A DNA stretch of 21,208 nucleotides from CAZDYP01 sp964509505 (lineage in GTDB: Bacteria; Chloroflexota; Anaerolineae; JACRMK01). The notes under the pieces are model-generated. The model was not told where the DNA came from. It saw nothing but the letters and a program-made list of their open reading frames with translations, and searched no databases. Every line of letters starts with the position of its first letter. The first letter of the stretch is position 1. The translations under genes were made by a program, and so were the position numbers. This document shows, piece by piece, positions 1-7,227 of the stretch. The stretch spans positions 1 to 21,208 of the forward strand of contig CAZDYP010000082.1 in assembly GCA_964509505.1 (NCBI GenBank), written 5' to 3'.

Positions 1-536
1 GCTGCTACGATGTCATCATCCAGCTCATGCGATTTGCGTCCGAATGGTCCCCAACCCATCTTGAACGCGCGAAACCCTTGCGCTTTGATTTGCAAGAGCT
101 GGTCGCGCAACGGTGCAGGCTCGTCCATCAACAGCGATGCATACGGACGGACACGCTCACGATAGCGCCCGCCGAGCAAGCGTCCCACAGGTTGTCCTGT
201 CGCTTGACCGAGGATGTCCCACAGCGCGATGTCAATGCCGCTAATCGTATGCGTGATGCTGCCGCCGCGCCCCAGCCAAAAGGTGTGCTGGTGCAACTTC
301 TCGCTGACGCGCTCTGGTTCGAGCGCATTCTCACCCCGATACAACGGCTCGAGGATGGACAATGCGCCGCGCACCAACTGTTCATTGGTGAAGACGCTGC
401 CCCATCCGACCAAACCTTCATCGGTTATCACCGTGACAAGTGTATGCACTGAGTCTTCGGGCTTCAGCTCGTTCGTCCAACCGCCTTCGGGTGTCGCGCC
501 GTGCAGTCCCGCGCAACGAATCTCGCGTATCTTCAT
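1..536 (-). CDS. Mandelate racemase/muconate lactonizing enzyme family protein, N-terminal part (cut by window edge)
   Basis: Reading the minus strand from ATG at 536-534 gives an open frame to the window edge, about 178 residues with no stop. It begins MKIREIRCAGLHG and continues with a stretch typical of the enolase-superfamily capping domain. Around residues 93-120 the sequence SGIDIALWDILGQATGQP followed by LLGG is the hallmark of the mandelate racemase / muconate lactonizing group. Later QIKAQGFRAFKMGWGP resembles the first barrel strand, with the lysine region that leads to the catalytic KxK. These enzymes abstract a proton alpha to a carboxylate using Mg2+ (dehydratases of sugar acids, racemases, cycloisomerases). 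The metal ligands lie in the missing C-terminal part, so the substrate cannot be named. No strong Shine-Dalgarno is visible. Family is confident; specificity is unknown. Confidence 0.85.
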   Translation of the reverse strand, partial: MKIREIRCAGLHGATPEGGWTNELKPEDSVHTLVTVITDEGLVGWGSVFTNEQLVRGALSILEPLYRGENALEPERVSEKLHQHTFWLGRGGSITHTISGIDIALWDILGQATGQPVGRLLGGRYRERVRPYASLLMDEPAPLRDQLLQIKAQGFRAFKMGWGPFGRKSHELDDDIVA

Positions 537-802
537 AGTTAGGATTCCACAAACTCGAATGTGTGTTTATCATCATGAAATCAATCTCTGGTTCATGCCG
601 TCCTGCCACGTTCAGAACAACGCCAATAGCTTTCAACCAGAATGACCACAGCCATTTTACCATTTACTTGTATCTATAACAATCAAGTTTGCGAAGCAAC
701 TCAAGCCTGGCTACACAAATACCATCCGCAAGCATGCCATCACCATCACTCGCCAGTGGGATGTGTGTTGCTCGTCGGTGAGCTTGTTCAGTCAAAGCGC
801 TC
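537..802. other. Intergenic region without recognisable gene
   Basis: Between the divergent enolase-superfamily gene and the PilZ gene lie about 300 bases. Short open frames on both strands have no family resemblance and no ribosome binding site. The only supported signal is the promoter just before the PilZ gene, listed separately. Confidence 0.6.
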
Positions 803-831
803 TTTACGTTTCACACCGCCTGTGCTATATT
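803..831 (+). promoter_or_regulatory. Sigma-A-type promoter of the PilZ-HAD operon, predicted leaderless
   Basis: TTTACG (803-808), a 17-base spacer, then TATATT (826-831) preceded by TG at 823-824 (extended -10). The ATG at 838 is 6 bases after the hexamer, where transcription would start. The mRNA is therefore predicted to begin at or next to the start codon, and no Shine-Dalgarno is present. Confidence 0.6.
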
Positions 832-837
832 AGCGCC

Positions 838-1209
838 ATGTCAGCCACTCAATTCATGAGCGAAACGCTCAAACCTTCTGACCGTCGCGCGCATCCGCGC
901 TTGGACGCGCGCTACGAAATTTCCTACGATTATTATGGACTGGACGGCAGCAAGCTCGGCGCTGGGTATGCCACGACGATCAATGTCAGTCCAGGTGGGA
1001 TGTTGCTTGAAACCGACAAGCCGTTGCAAGATGGGATGATGCTCACGGTGGAGATCATCAGTCCACTCTACGCATTCATGGCAACCGCCGTCGCGGTGTA
1101 CGTGGTGCAAATGGGCGAGCGTCGTTTTCGAGTGGGGTTGAGTTTTCAGGAGACGATTCAGGGGGGCTGGGAACAGATTGCGATGCAGACTCAACCACAC
1201 AAGGCATGA
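838..1209 (+). CDS. PilZ domain protein
   Basis: A 123-residue protein made almost entirely of one PilZ domain. The c-di-GMP binding signature is visible: an arginine-rich RRAHPR segment near residues 15-20 (RxxxR) and NVSPGG near residues 49-54 (the D/NxSxxG motif). PilZ domains bind cyclic di-GMP and pass the signal to motility, polysaccharide or transcription machinery; the partner cannot be told here. The ATG at 838 is chosen over an upstream in-frame start at 763 because the conserved domain begins soon after it and a good promoter ends 6 bases before it. The stop overlaps the next gene's start by four bases (ATGA), so the two are probably co-transcribed and translationally coupled. Confidence 0.85.
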   Translation: MSATQFMSETLKPSDRRAHPRLDARYEISYDYYGLDGSKLGAGYATTINVSPGGMLLETDKPLQDGMMLTVEIISPLYAFMATAVAVYVVQMGERRFRVGLSFQETIQGGWEQIAMQTQPHKA

Positions 1210-1907
1210 CGACATATCAAGCTATCTTTTTTGATTTGGACGGCACGCTGTTGTTCACCGAGCCTGAGGTGTGGTCGTTGTACCCACAATGGGCGCGTGA
1301 ATGCGGATTGCAAGTGAGCTCAACCGCGGCGCATCAAGTCGAACGATTCGCGCATCGTTATTTCGCGAGCAATGCCTACACAGACGATTACGCGCGCTAT
1401 GGCGAAAGCGGGTTTCGTTTGCATTATCTGAAGCGCTGCTTGCAAGCAATGGAATGCGTCGGCGATGTGGACGCGGCGACGCCATACGTCTGGCAACGGT
1501 TTCGAGAGGTGCCACGGCGGCGAGTTGTGCCAACCGAAACGCGCGCGTTATTGGCGCGACTGCACACGCGCGGATATCGGTTGGGGCTCGTCACCAATCG
1601 GCGCGCAGACGAAATGCCCGAAGTATTTGAGCCCCTCGACCTTGCGCCCTACTTCACTGTCATTGTCACTTCATCCGATGCGCCTATGCCGAAACCAAAT
1701 CGCGCGATGTTCGATCTCGCGTTAGCGCGCGTGGGTTGTGCGGCTGCAGCGGCGGTGCACGTCGGCGATAATCCGTATGCAGATGTGGCGGGCGCATGTA
1801 ACACGGGCATTCGACCTATCCTCTTCGACCCCAAAGGTTTATTCCCTGAAGTGACCTGTCTCACGATTCAAACCTTGTCACAGTTGGGACAGCACCTTGA
1901 AGTGTGA
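1206..1907 (+). CDS. HAD-superfamily hydrolase, phosphoglycolate-phosphatase-like
   Basis: A 233-residue protein with all four HAD motifs: motif I FFDLDGT (residues 8-14, nucleophile Asp), motif II LVTN around residue 127, motif III lysine in PMPKPN near residue 161, and motif IV HVGDNPYADV near residue 185. A helical cap lies between motifs I and II (subclass C1), as in Gph/PGP-type phosphatases. It probably dephosphorylates a small phosphorylated metabolite in the cytoplasm. Members differ widely in substrate, so a Gph assignment is not justified. It overlaps the PilZ gene by four bases and is likely translated from the same mRNA. Nothing is missing, and the length is normal for the family. 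Confidence 0.88.
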   Translation: MTTYQAIFFDLDGTLLFTEPEVWSLYPQWARECGLQVSSTAAHQVERFAHRYFASNAYTDDYARYGESGFRLHYLKRCLQAMECVGDVDAATPYVWQRFREVPRRRVVPTETRALLARLHTRGYRLGLVTNRRADEMPEVFEPLDLAPYFTVIVTSSDAPMPKPNRAMFDLALARVGCAAAAAVHVGDNPYADVAGACNTGIRPILFDPKGLFPEVTCLTIQTLSQLGQHLEV

Positions 1908-1976
1908 TGAGAGACCAGAGAACTCCATCATCGTCAGCTCCTCGCTCACTCATTGACTCGTTTACGCGTTGACTGT

Positions 1977-2005
1977 TTTGCAACTCCCCTCACCTATGCT
2001 ACAAT
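1977..2005 (+). promoter_or_regulatory. Promoter of tRNA-Gln
   Basis: TTTGCA (1977-1982), a 17-base spacer, then TACAAT (2000-2005) with an upstream TG at 1997-1998. The tRNA starts 12 bases after the end of the -10. Confidence 0.55.
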
Positions 2006-2016
2006 CTCAATCGTAT

Positions 2017-2088
2017 TGGGGCATGGTGCAATCGGCAGCACGACTGACTCTGGATCAGTTAATCGGAGTTCGAATCTCTGTGCCCCAG
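2017..2088 (+). tRNA. tRNA-Gln (anticodon CUG)
   Basis: A full cloverleaf can be drawn by eye. The acceptor stem is 2017-2023 with 2081-2087 (seven pairs, starting U1-A72 as is typical of tRNA-Gln). The D stem is 2026-2029 with 2038-2041. The anticodon stem is 2043-2047 with 2055-2059, with loop CTCTGGA giving anticodon CTG (2050-2052). The T stem is 2064-2068 with 2076-2080, with loop TTCGAAT. The discriminator base is G at 2088. The 3' CCA is not encoded and must be added after transcription. The gene stands alone between a promoter and a terminator. Confidence 0.96.
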
Positions 2089-2103
2089 TCTCCTTGCAAT
2101 GTA

Positions 2104-2136
2104 ACGGCCTTAGCCTTTCGCCACTAAGGCCGTTTT
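2104..2136 (+). terminator. Rho-independent terminator after tRNA-Gln
   Basis: A perfect 10-bp stem, ACGGCCTTAG (2104-2113) with CTAAGGCCGT (2124-2133), followed directly by a T run. Confidence 0.85.
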
Positions 2137-2176
2137 CTTGTCTGATCTCGTTTTAGCAGTTGAGGATTGAGGAAGT

Positions 2177-3190
2177 GTGAAAGTCGAGACACACTGTACG
2201 GATGAAATTTTTGAGAGTCTGCGCGCGGAATGGAACGCGCTGCTTACACAGTCAGTCAGCGATACGTTGTTTCTGACGTGGGAATTTCAAGCGACGTGGT
2301 GGAAACACTTTGGCGGCGATAATCTATTGCAGCTCATCACCGTGCGCGCGGAGGATGAGCAGTTGCTTGGCATCGCGCCGTTGTATGTTGAGACAGACGC
2401 GCACATGGGCAAGGTGTTGCGGCTCGTTGGCGGCATCGAGGTTGCGGACTATCTTGATTTCATCGTGAAGCGCGGGCGCGAAGCCGAGGTTTACGATGCG
2501 CTGTGCAACGCATTGTGGGCGTATGAACAAAACGCGTGGGCTGTGATAGATTTACGCAATGTGCCTGCTGCATCGCCCACGCGCGAAGCGCTGACCACCC
2601 GCGCAACGCAACGCGGTTTTATGGTGACCGAGCAAGTCGAAGAAGTGTGTCCGCTTATAGAGTTGCCGACGACCTTCGACGCCTATCTCGAATCGCTCGA
2701 TAAGAAACAACGCCATGAAGTGCGGCGTAAAATTCGCAAGGCATATAACGAAGCGAAAGTCAATTGGCGCCTCGTCGGCGCGGAGCATGATTTAGCAGCG
2801 GCGCTAGACCGGTTCATTGATTTGCAGAAGCGTTCGATGGCTGATAAACAAAACTTCATGACGCCGCAGATGGAAGCCTTCTTCCGTGATTTGGCGCAGG
2901 CGACCTACGCGGCGGGTTGGTTGGAACTTTCGTTTATCACACTGGACGAACAGCATGCGGCCACCTACTTCGCTTTCAATTATGCGGGCGACACCCTCCT
3001 CTATAATTCAGGCTACGATCCCCAACTGTTTGCCGCACTGAGTCCTGGTATCGTCTTGCTCGCGCACCTCATCGAACATGCGATTGAACAAAAGCAAAAG
3101 CGCTTCGATTTTCTGCAAGGCAACGAAGTCTATAAGTATCGTATGGGCGCGCACGATACGCAGGTGCATCAGATCGTGCTGAGAAGGTAA
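2177..3190 (+). CDS. GNAT-family protein of the CelD/BcsL type
   Basis: A 337-residue protein with the two-part GNAT layout of the CelD/BcsL ('cellulose biosynthesis') and FemAB-like acyltransferases. The N-terminal half contains FLTWEFQATWWKHFGG near residues 32-47, the usual W-rich motif of this group. The middle has DKKQRHEVRRKIRK near residue 175. The C-terminal half ends with FDFLQGNEVYKYRMGA near residues 313-328, which matches the family's DFLxGxExYKxxW/M signature. The role is usually acylation of a polysaccharide, lipid or amino-sugar precursor; the donor and acceptor are unknown. The start is GTG at 2177 with GAGGA at 2162-2166 ten bases upstream and another copy at 2169-2173. It follows the tRNA terminator, so it is a separate unit with no evident partner. 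Confidence 0.82.
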   Translation: MKVETHCTDEIFESLRAEWNALLTQSVSDTLFLTWEFQATWWKHFGGDNLLQLITVRAEDEQLLGIAPLYVETDAHMGKVLRLVGGIEVADYLDFIVKRGREAEVYDALCNALWAYEQNAWAVIDLRNVPAASPTREALTTRATQRGFMVTEQVEEVCPLIELPTTFDAYLESLDKKQRHEVRRKIRKAYNEAKVNWRLVGAEHDLAAALDRFIDLQKRSMADKQNFMTPQMEAFFRDLAQATYAAGWLELSFITLDEQHAATYFAFNYAGDTLLYNSGYDPQLFAALSPGIVLLAHLIEHAIEQKQKRFDFLQGNEVYKYRMGAHDTQVHQIVLRR

Positions 3191-3328
3191 TCAGTAAAAA
3201 GTAAGCAGCCAGCGCTGTGCGGTGTTCAGTAATTAGTATTCAGTGTTCGGTTTGACCAAGCGCCTAATGCTTCGCACTCCTCATCTTAAATCTCCCCACT
3301 CAAACACAGAATTTTAAGCCGCGGGCTA
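3191..3328. other. Intergenic region with degenerate short repeats
   Basis: Between the GNAT gene and the nrdR promoter, 3191-3248 is made of variants of CAGTAA/CAGTGTT, the same kind of degenerate repeat seen in other gaps of this window. No gene or terminator is recognised. Confidence 0.5.
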
Positions 3329-3357
3329 TTGCCAAAGACAAATAGGTATGCTAGACT
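3329..3357 (+). promoter_or_regulatory. Promoter of nrdR
   Basis: TTGCCA (3329-3334, five of six consensus bases), a 17-base spacer, TAGACT (3352-3357) with an upstream TG at 3349-3350. Transcription would begin near 3364, just upstream of the two NrdR boxes. Confidence 0.65.
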
Positions 3358-3370
3358 CTTTCGCGTTGTT

Positions 3371-3418
3371 CCACTATATTTAGTGGCAAGTTATTCACTG
3401 CAACACGATATGTAGAGC
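3371..3418 (+). promoter_or_regulatory. Tandem NrdR boxes (autoregulatory operator)
   Basis: Box 1 is CCACTATATTTAGTGG at 3371-3386, nearly palindromic (seven of eight pairs) and close to the known NrdR box pattern. Box 2 at 3403-3418 contains ACGATATGTAGA, which matches nine of twelve core bases of box 1 at an offset of 32 bases. NrdR operators are known to be paired and about three helical turns apart. The boxes lie between the promoter and the nrdR start, where bound NrdR would block transcription when dATP is high. Box 1 is strong; box 2 is more degenerate. Confidence 0.72.
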
Positions 3419-3424
3419 TGCGTG

Positions 3425-3910
3425 ATGAAATGTCCTTATTGTTCCCATCCTGAGAGCAAAGTGATTGACACGCGCGAGGTGAGCGCAAGCATTCGTCGCC
3501 GCCGCGAGTGTGAGAAGTGCAAACAGCGCTTCACCACCTACGAGCGCGTCGCGCCGATTCACTTAATGGTCGTCAAGAGTGATGGCCGCCGCGAAGAATT
3601 CAATCGCGATAAAATTTTTCGCGGCATTCAACTCGCGTGTGTCAAACGTCCGATTTCCATCGAGCGCATCGAACAAATCGTCGCCGCCGTCGAAACCGAG
3701 CTCTTCAGCATCGGCCACGCCGAAGTGACGAGCGAGCAAGTTGGACAAAAAGTGATGGACAAGTTGCGCGACCTCGACGATGTGGCGTACGTGCGCTTCG
3801 CATCGGTCTATCGCAAATTCGCAGACGTGGATAGCATGGCGGAAGAAATCAAAGCCATCAAAGAGCGCAAACACCGCGAGGAGGATCAGAAGCCCAACCA
3901 TTCCCTTTGA
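3425..3910 (+). CDS. nrdR: Transcriptional repressor NrdR
   Basis: A 161-residue protein with the full NrdR layout. An N-terminal zinc ribbon has CPYC at residues 3-6 and CEKC near 31-34, with the family stretch KVIDTRE and RRRRECEKC between. An ATP-cone covers residues 46-136 (VVKSDGRREEFNRDKI through DVAYVRFASVYRKF). NrdR senses ATP/dATP through the cone and represses ribonucleotide reductase genes. The start is ATG at 3425; a GTG codon directly before it at 3422 is a less likely start. Paired NrdR boxes upstream indicate autoregulation. The next gene on the same strand is nrdJ, the expected target. Length is normal (150-160 is usual). Confidence 0.97.
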   Translation: MKCPYCSHPESKVIDTREVSASIRRRRECEKCKQRFTTYERVAPIHLMVVKSDGRREEFNRDKIFRGIQLACVKRPISIERIEQIVAAVETELFSIGHAEVTSEQVGQKVMDKLRDLDDVAYVRFASVYRKFADVDSMAEEIKAIKERKHREEDQKPNHSL

Positions 3911-3925
3911 TGTGAGCGCAATGAG

Positions 3926-3977
3926 GCCGATGTGTTGACACGGTTTGTCGTGTCAGTGCGCGTCGGCTTTTTCTTTT
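3926..3977 (+). terminator. Terminator-like hairpin between nrdR and nrdJ
   Basis: Inner stem TGACACG (3936-3942) with CGTGTCA (3949-3955), outer stem GCCGA (3926-3930) with TCGGC (3963-3967), followed by a T-rich tract at 3968-3977. It would end or attenuate transcription from nrdR before nrdJ. Confidence 0.75.
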
Positions 3978-3978
3978 T

Positions 3979-4050
3979 GGTAATTGGTAATTGGCATGGC
4001 AGCAACACTCAATGGCCAATTACTAATTACTAATCACCAATTACCAATTC
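3979..4050. repeat. Inverted pair of degenerate TAATTGG repeats
   Basis: Tandem GGTAATT units at 3979-3994 are followed by inverted copies (CCAATTACTAATTAC and CACCAATTACCAATTC) at 4016-4050, so the stretch can fold into a long imperfect hairpin ahead of nrdJ. No promoter is evident inside it. Confidence 0.7.
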
Positions 4051-4070
4051 ACCTAACGGAGGCATCCCCC

Positions 4071-5439
4071 ATGTTGCTTGCACAAGCACAACAGACAACC
4101 GCAACGAACGGCAATGGTCACCCAACAGACGCAGCTGTGACCGTGCCGACGAGCATCATCAAGCGCGATGGACGAGTCGTGCTATTCGATATCGAACGCA
4201 TCGAGAACGCAATGGCGCGTTGTTTTGCGAGTTTCAATCGCACACCCGACATGCCCCTTGCAACGCTGGCGCGGCAAGTGGTAAATCGCATTGCCGCCAA
4301 ATATGCGCAGCCAACGGTCGAAGACGTGCAAGATACGGTGGAGATGGTATTGCAAGCCGCAGGTGAGTACGAAGCAGCCAAGCGTTACATTCTCTATCGT
4401 GCGGCACACGCCAAGCAACGCAGCGAGCGTCCCATCCCGCAAGCAGTGCGTGAAGCGTTTGCGGCATCGGACCAATACTTCCCGACGCAATTGCAGAAGT
4501 TTCAGTTCTACGACAAATACTCGCGCTTCAATTACGAGTTGGGGCGACGCGAGACGTGGATTGAAACTGTTGACCGCGCGGTAGATTATTTGCATGAACT
4601 GGCGGGTGAGCGTTTGCCAGCCGAAACGTATCAGCGCATGCGACAAGGCATGTTGGACATGCGCGCGATGCCTTCGATGCGGTTGTTAGCGATGGCGGGT
4701 GCGGCCGCGCGGCGCAACAATATCACCATCTACAATTGCAGCTACCTGCCTGTCGAGAGCATTGATGCGTTTGTCGAAGCGTTGATTATCTCGATGTGCG
4801 GGTGCGGCGTCGGTTACTCGGTCGAGAGTCAGTATGTTGAGAACTTCCCACGCATCAAACGCCAAACAGGGCAGCCGTCGCAACTGATCGCCGTCGAAGA
4901 TTCAGCCGAAGGTTGGGCGGAGGCGCTGCGCCTTGCCTTGCAAATGTGGTTCGAGGGCGGCGATGTGCGCTTCGACTTATCGCAGCTGCGTCCTGCGGGC
5001 GCGCCGTTGAAGATCAAAGGGGGGCGCGCCTCGGGCCCCGAACCCTTCCGCCAAATGTTGGAGTTCACGCGCGCGCGCATCCTCGCGCGACAGGGCAGCT
5101 TCTTGCGACCGATTGACGCGCACGACATCATGTGCGCGGTGGGCAACGCGGCGGTGAGTGGTGGCGTGCGTCGCACGGCGATGATTAGTCTGTTCGACTA
5201 CGACGATCTCGAAATGCGACGCGCGAAAGAAGGCGACTTCGAGCGCGACAACAGCCAACGCTGGAACGCGAACAACTCAACTGTCTGGCCCCCCGGCGGC
5301 TTGACGCAAATCGAATTGGCGAAGCAGATGTTGGAGATGGTCGAGGGCGGGCGCGGGGAGCCGGGTATCTTCAATCGGGAAGCCGCCGTGAACATAAGTC
5401 CCACACGCCGCAAGCCCGCTGTGTTTGGAACGAATCCGT
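4071..5439 (+). CDS. nrdJ: Adenosylcobalamin-dependent (class II) ribonucleotide reductase, exon 1
   Basis: First exon (codons 1-456 plus the first base of codon 457) of a 767-residue class II ribonucleotide reductase, which makes deoxyribonucleotides with a cobalamin-generated radical. An ATP-cone occupies roughly residues 24-120 (SIIKRDGRVVLFDIERIENA), followed by the ten-stranded barrel. C223 in YNCSYLP is the expected first redox cysteine, followed by the conserved MCGCGVGYSVE. The frame runs to GTNP at 5427-5438 and then breaks at the intron. ATG at 4071 is chosen because GGAGG lies at 4057-4061 at good spacing; the upstream extension to 3984 runs through repeat sequence. The continuation is at 5685-6619. 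Without splicing, translation stops at the TAA at 5445-5447 and yields an inactive fragment. The motif spacing suggests a relative of the Lactobacillus-type triphosphate reductase, but a dimeric subtype is not excluded. Confidence 0.93.
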
Positions 5440-5684
5440 TAAATTAACCTAGCGGCATCGTCGGGCGACCGACGATGAAAACCTCGAATAACGGTGGAAG
5501 CCCAGCAGTGGGTCACGCCGTCGGACAGCAATCATTACAAATGATTGAAGCCGCGAACGAGCGACAAGGGGCTACTCCCAGAGAGAGTAGGTGACGCGCT
5601 CTGAACTGCACATATAACCCGACGAAAGTGCAGACTGTAGCAGCAATGACTACAGGCTATCGGCAACGATAGGCTAACAGCCTG
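5440..5684 (+). ncRNA. Group I self-splicing intron (ORF-less, 245 nt) in nrdJ
   Basis: The upstream exon ends in T5439 and the insert ends in G5684, as the group I rule requires. Joining T5439 to G5685 gives ccg-tgt-ggt-gaa (P-C-G-E), the conserved RNR motif. P1: exon CCGU (5436-5439) pairs with guide GCGG (5452-5455), including the splice-site U-G wobble, extended by UA (5440-5441) with UA (5450-5451). P2: eight-bp hairpin 5457-5476 with a GCGA tetraloop. P4: ACGGTG (5491-5496) with CGCCGT (5516-5521). P5: 5500-5504 with 5509-5513, joined by the A-rich GAA linker. P6-like: CAATCAT (5529-5535) with ATGATTG (5541-5547). Further stems lie at 5572-5590, 5606-5633, 5635-5655 and 5657-5672 (GCAA tetraloop). 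P3 and P7 could not be resolved by eye. No homing endonuclease is encoded. A group II intron or intein does not fit. Confidence 0.87.
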
Positions 5685-6619
5685 GTGGTGAAATTAATTT
5701 ACGTCCATGGGAATTTTGCAACCTCTCCATCGCCGTCGCACGCCAAGACGACACCTACGAATCACTCAAAGAGAAGGTCGAGCTGGCGACGATCATTGGC
5801 ACGATTCAAGCGTTGGCGACGAATTTCCCCGGCTTGCGTCCGCTGTGGCAAGCGAATTGCGAGGAAGAGCGGCTGCTCGGCGTGGACATCAACGGGCAGC
5901 TCGATTCGCCTATCGCGCAAGATGCGGCGGTGCAGCGCAAACTACGCGCCCATGCCGTCGAGATCAATCGGCAGATAGCGCAACAGTTGGGCATCAACCA
6001 ATCGGCGGCAGTGACGTGCGTGAAGCCGTCGGGCAACTCGTCGCAGCTGCTCGATTGCTCGCCCGGCATTCATGCGCGTTGGTCGCCCTACTACATTCGC
6101 AACGTGCGGGTGAGCGCGCATTCGCCGTTGTTCAAGGTGTTGCGCGATGCGGGCGCGCCGATGGATCCCGAGAATGGGCAAACGCCAGAGAACGCGAACA
6201 CGTGGGTCATTCATTTCCCCGTGAAGTCGCCCGCTGGCGCGGTGACGCGCCAAGAGCGCTCGGCGCTTCAGCAGTGCGAGTATTGGCTGCAAAACAAGCT
6301 GAATTGGACCGAGCATAATCCTAGTGTGACCATCACGTACAATCCCGACGAAGTGCTCGACCTCATCAAATGGGTCTGGGAGCATCGCGACGTGATTGGC
6401 GGCATGACGTTCCTGCCCGCCTTCGACGCGCAATATGCGCAGATGCCGTATCAAGAAATCACCCAAGCGGAGTACGAGCGGGCGGCGGCCGCGTTCCCAC
6501 AGATTGACTTTGCGAAGCTGTACAGATATGAAGAAGCAGATTTGACGAGCGCGGCGCAAGAGTTAGCGTGCTTGGCGGGAGTGTGTGAGGTGGACTTTGC
6601 GCCGAGTATGGTGAGGTGA
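5685..6619 (+). CDS. nrdJ: Adenosylcobalamin-dependent (class II) ribonucleotide reductase, exon 2
   Basis: Second exon, completing codon 457 (TGT, Cys) with GT and running to the stop at 6617-6619. It reads GGT-GAA then INLRPWEFCNLS. The restored C457 of NPCGE is the expected thiyl-radical cysteine. C468 in EFCNLS, eleven residues later, is the expected second redox cysteine; this spacing is the same in known class II enzymes. TCVKPSGNSSQLLDCSPGIH (near residues 560-580) is the phosphate-binding region of the barrel. The C-terminal CLAGVC (C752, C757) is the swinging dithiol that passes electrons from thioredoxin. The fragment alone has no proper start: the first internal ATG (5813) lacks the catalytic cysteine and has no ribosome binding site. 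It is therefore an exon rather than a separate gene. Confidence 0.93.
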
Positions 6620-6626
6620 ATGAACA

Positions 6627-6668
6627 ACAGACCCTCAAGGTCAGTGTAGCGGAACTTTGAGGGTCTGT
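6627..6668 (+). other. Perfect 12-bp inverted repeat after nrdJ
   Basis: ACAGACCCTCAA (6627-6638) pairs perfectly with TTGAGGGTCTGT (6657-6668) around an 18-base loop. It starts eight bases after the nrdJ stop. No T run follows, so it is only a weak terminator candidate; it may instead protect the mRNA 3' end. Confidence 0.6.
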
Positions 6669-6679
6669 GTGCGCCCTTC

Positions 6680-7227
6680 TTGGAGCGCATAGTCTCGAAT
6701 CCCAATGTGCGCCTTGGGCAGCCGACGATTCGCGGCACGCGTATCACCCTCAGCCTCATTTTGAAATTGCGCGCTGCAGGACAGACTGTGAGCGACATGA
6801 TCCACGCTTACGACGCTCAACGCGCTCTTTTTGCTGTTGCCGCTCTACGTGAAGGCGCGCGCAAAGAACCACGACTTCTCGCTGGACTTGCAAATTTTCT
6901 CCGCCGACTCGCTGGAAAAACCAAACCCACAGCGCGCGCAATCCGATTTCTTCGACTTGCTCAATGCGCGTGTGCAACTCTCACGCGAGCGGCGGCAGAC
7001 CTGCTCGAAAGCTGAAGTATTGTTGGGCTTTCCTCAACAGCGCGTACGCTCAACAGCGGTTGACCTACGGACATCGCCCCACGCCGAAAGGGTTTTACGC
7101 TGTCACCGAAGCGTTCCTGCGCGAAATTCCCATCCCGCCGCCGTCGAGCAAAAAGACTACAACAACCGTGTCGGAGCTGGTGAGCGCGCTCATCGTAGAA
7201 ACAGACGAAGCAGAAATTAAACGCTGA
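6680..7227 (+). pseudogene. Decayed region: DUF433-like start and possible DNA-modification enzyme C-terminal fragment
   Basis: From TTG at 6680 the frame reads ERIVSNPNVRLGQPTIRGTR and then ITLSLILKLRAAGQTVSDMI, which strongly resembles the N-terminal two thirds of DUF433 proteins (small antitoxin-like DNA-binding proteins). After about residue 47 (6820) the family match is lost and the frame degenerates. A different frame around 6816-7010 looks coding but lacks a start. A third frame ending at 7227 contains AFLNSAYAQQRL and GFYAVTEAFLREIPIPPP, which recalls the C-terminal specificity region of type II restriction-modification enzymes (tentative). Coding signal moves between three frames with no intact gene, as expected for decayed or recombined remnants. 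The DUF433 resemblance is fairly good; the modification-enzyme idea is weak. Confidence 0.45.

Noticed and set aside
418..663. Small open frames at 27-663 on both strands
   Set aside because: They are shadows of the minus-strand enolase-superfamily gene, which runs off the window edge, or lie in the non-coding gap.
1953..2156. Short open frame across the tRNA-Gln gene
   Set aside because: It overlaps the tRNA and its terminator and has no ribosome binding site.
5440..5684. Frameshift or sequencing error in nrdJ, group II intron or intein
   Set aside because: A 245-base insert whose exact removal restores NPCGE is not an indel error. It has no GUGYG start or domain V, so not group II. It has stops in frame and a length not divisible by three, so not an intein.
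5813..6619. Separate gene starting at the ATG at 5813
   Set aside because: The frame is coding from 5685 onward, with conserved RNR residues before 5813. The ATG is an internal methionine without a ribosome binding site.
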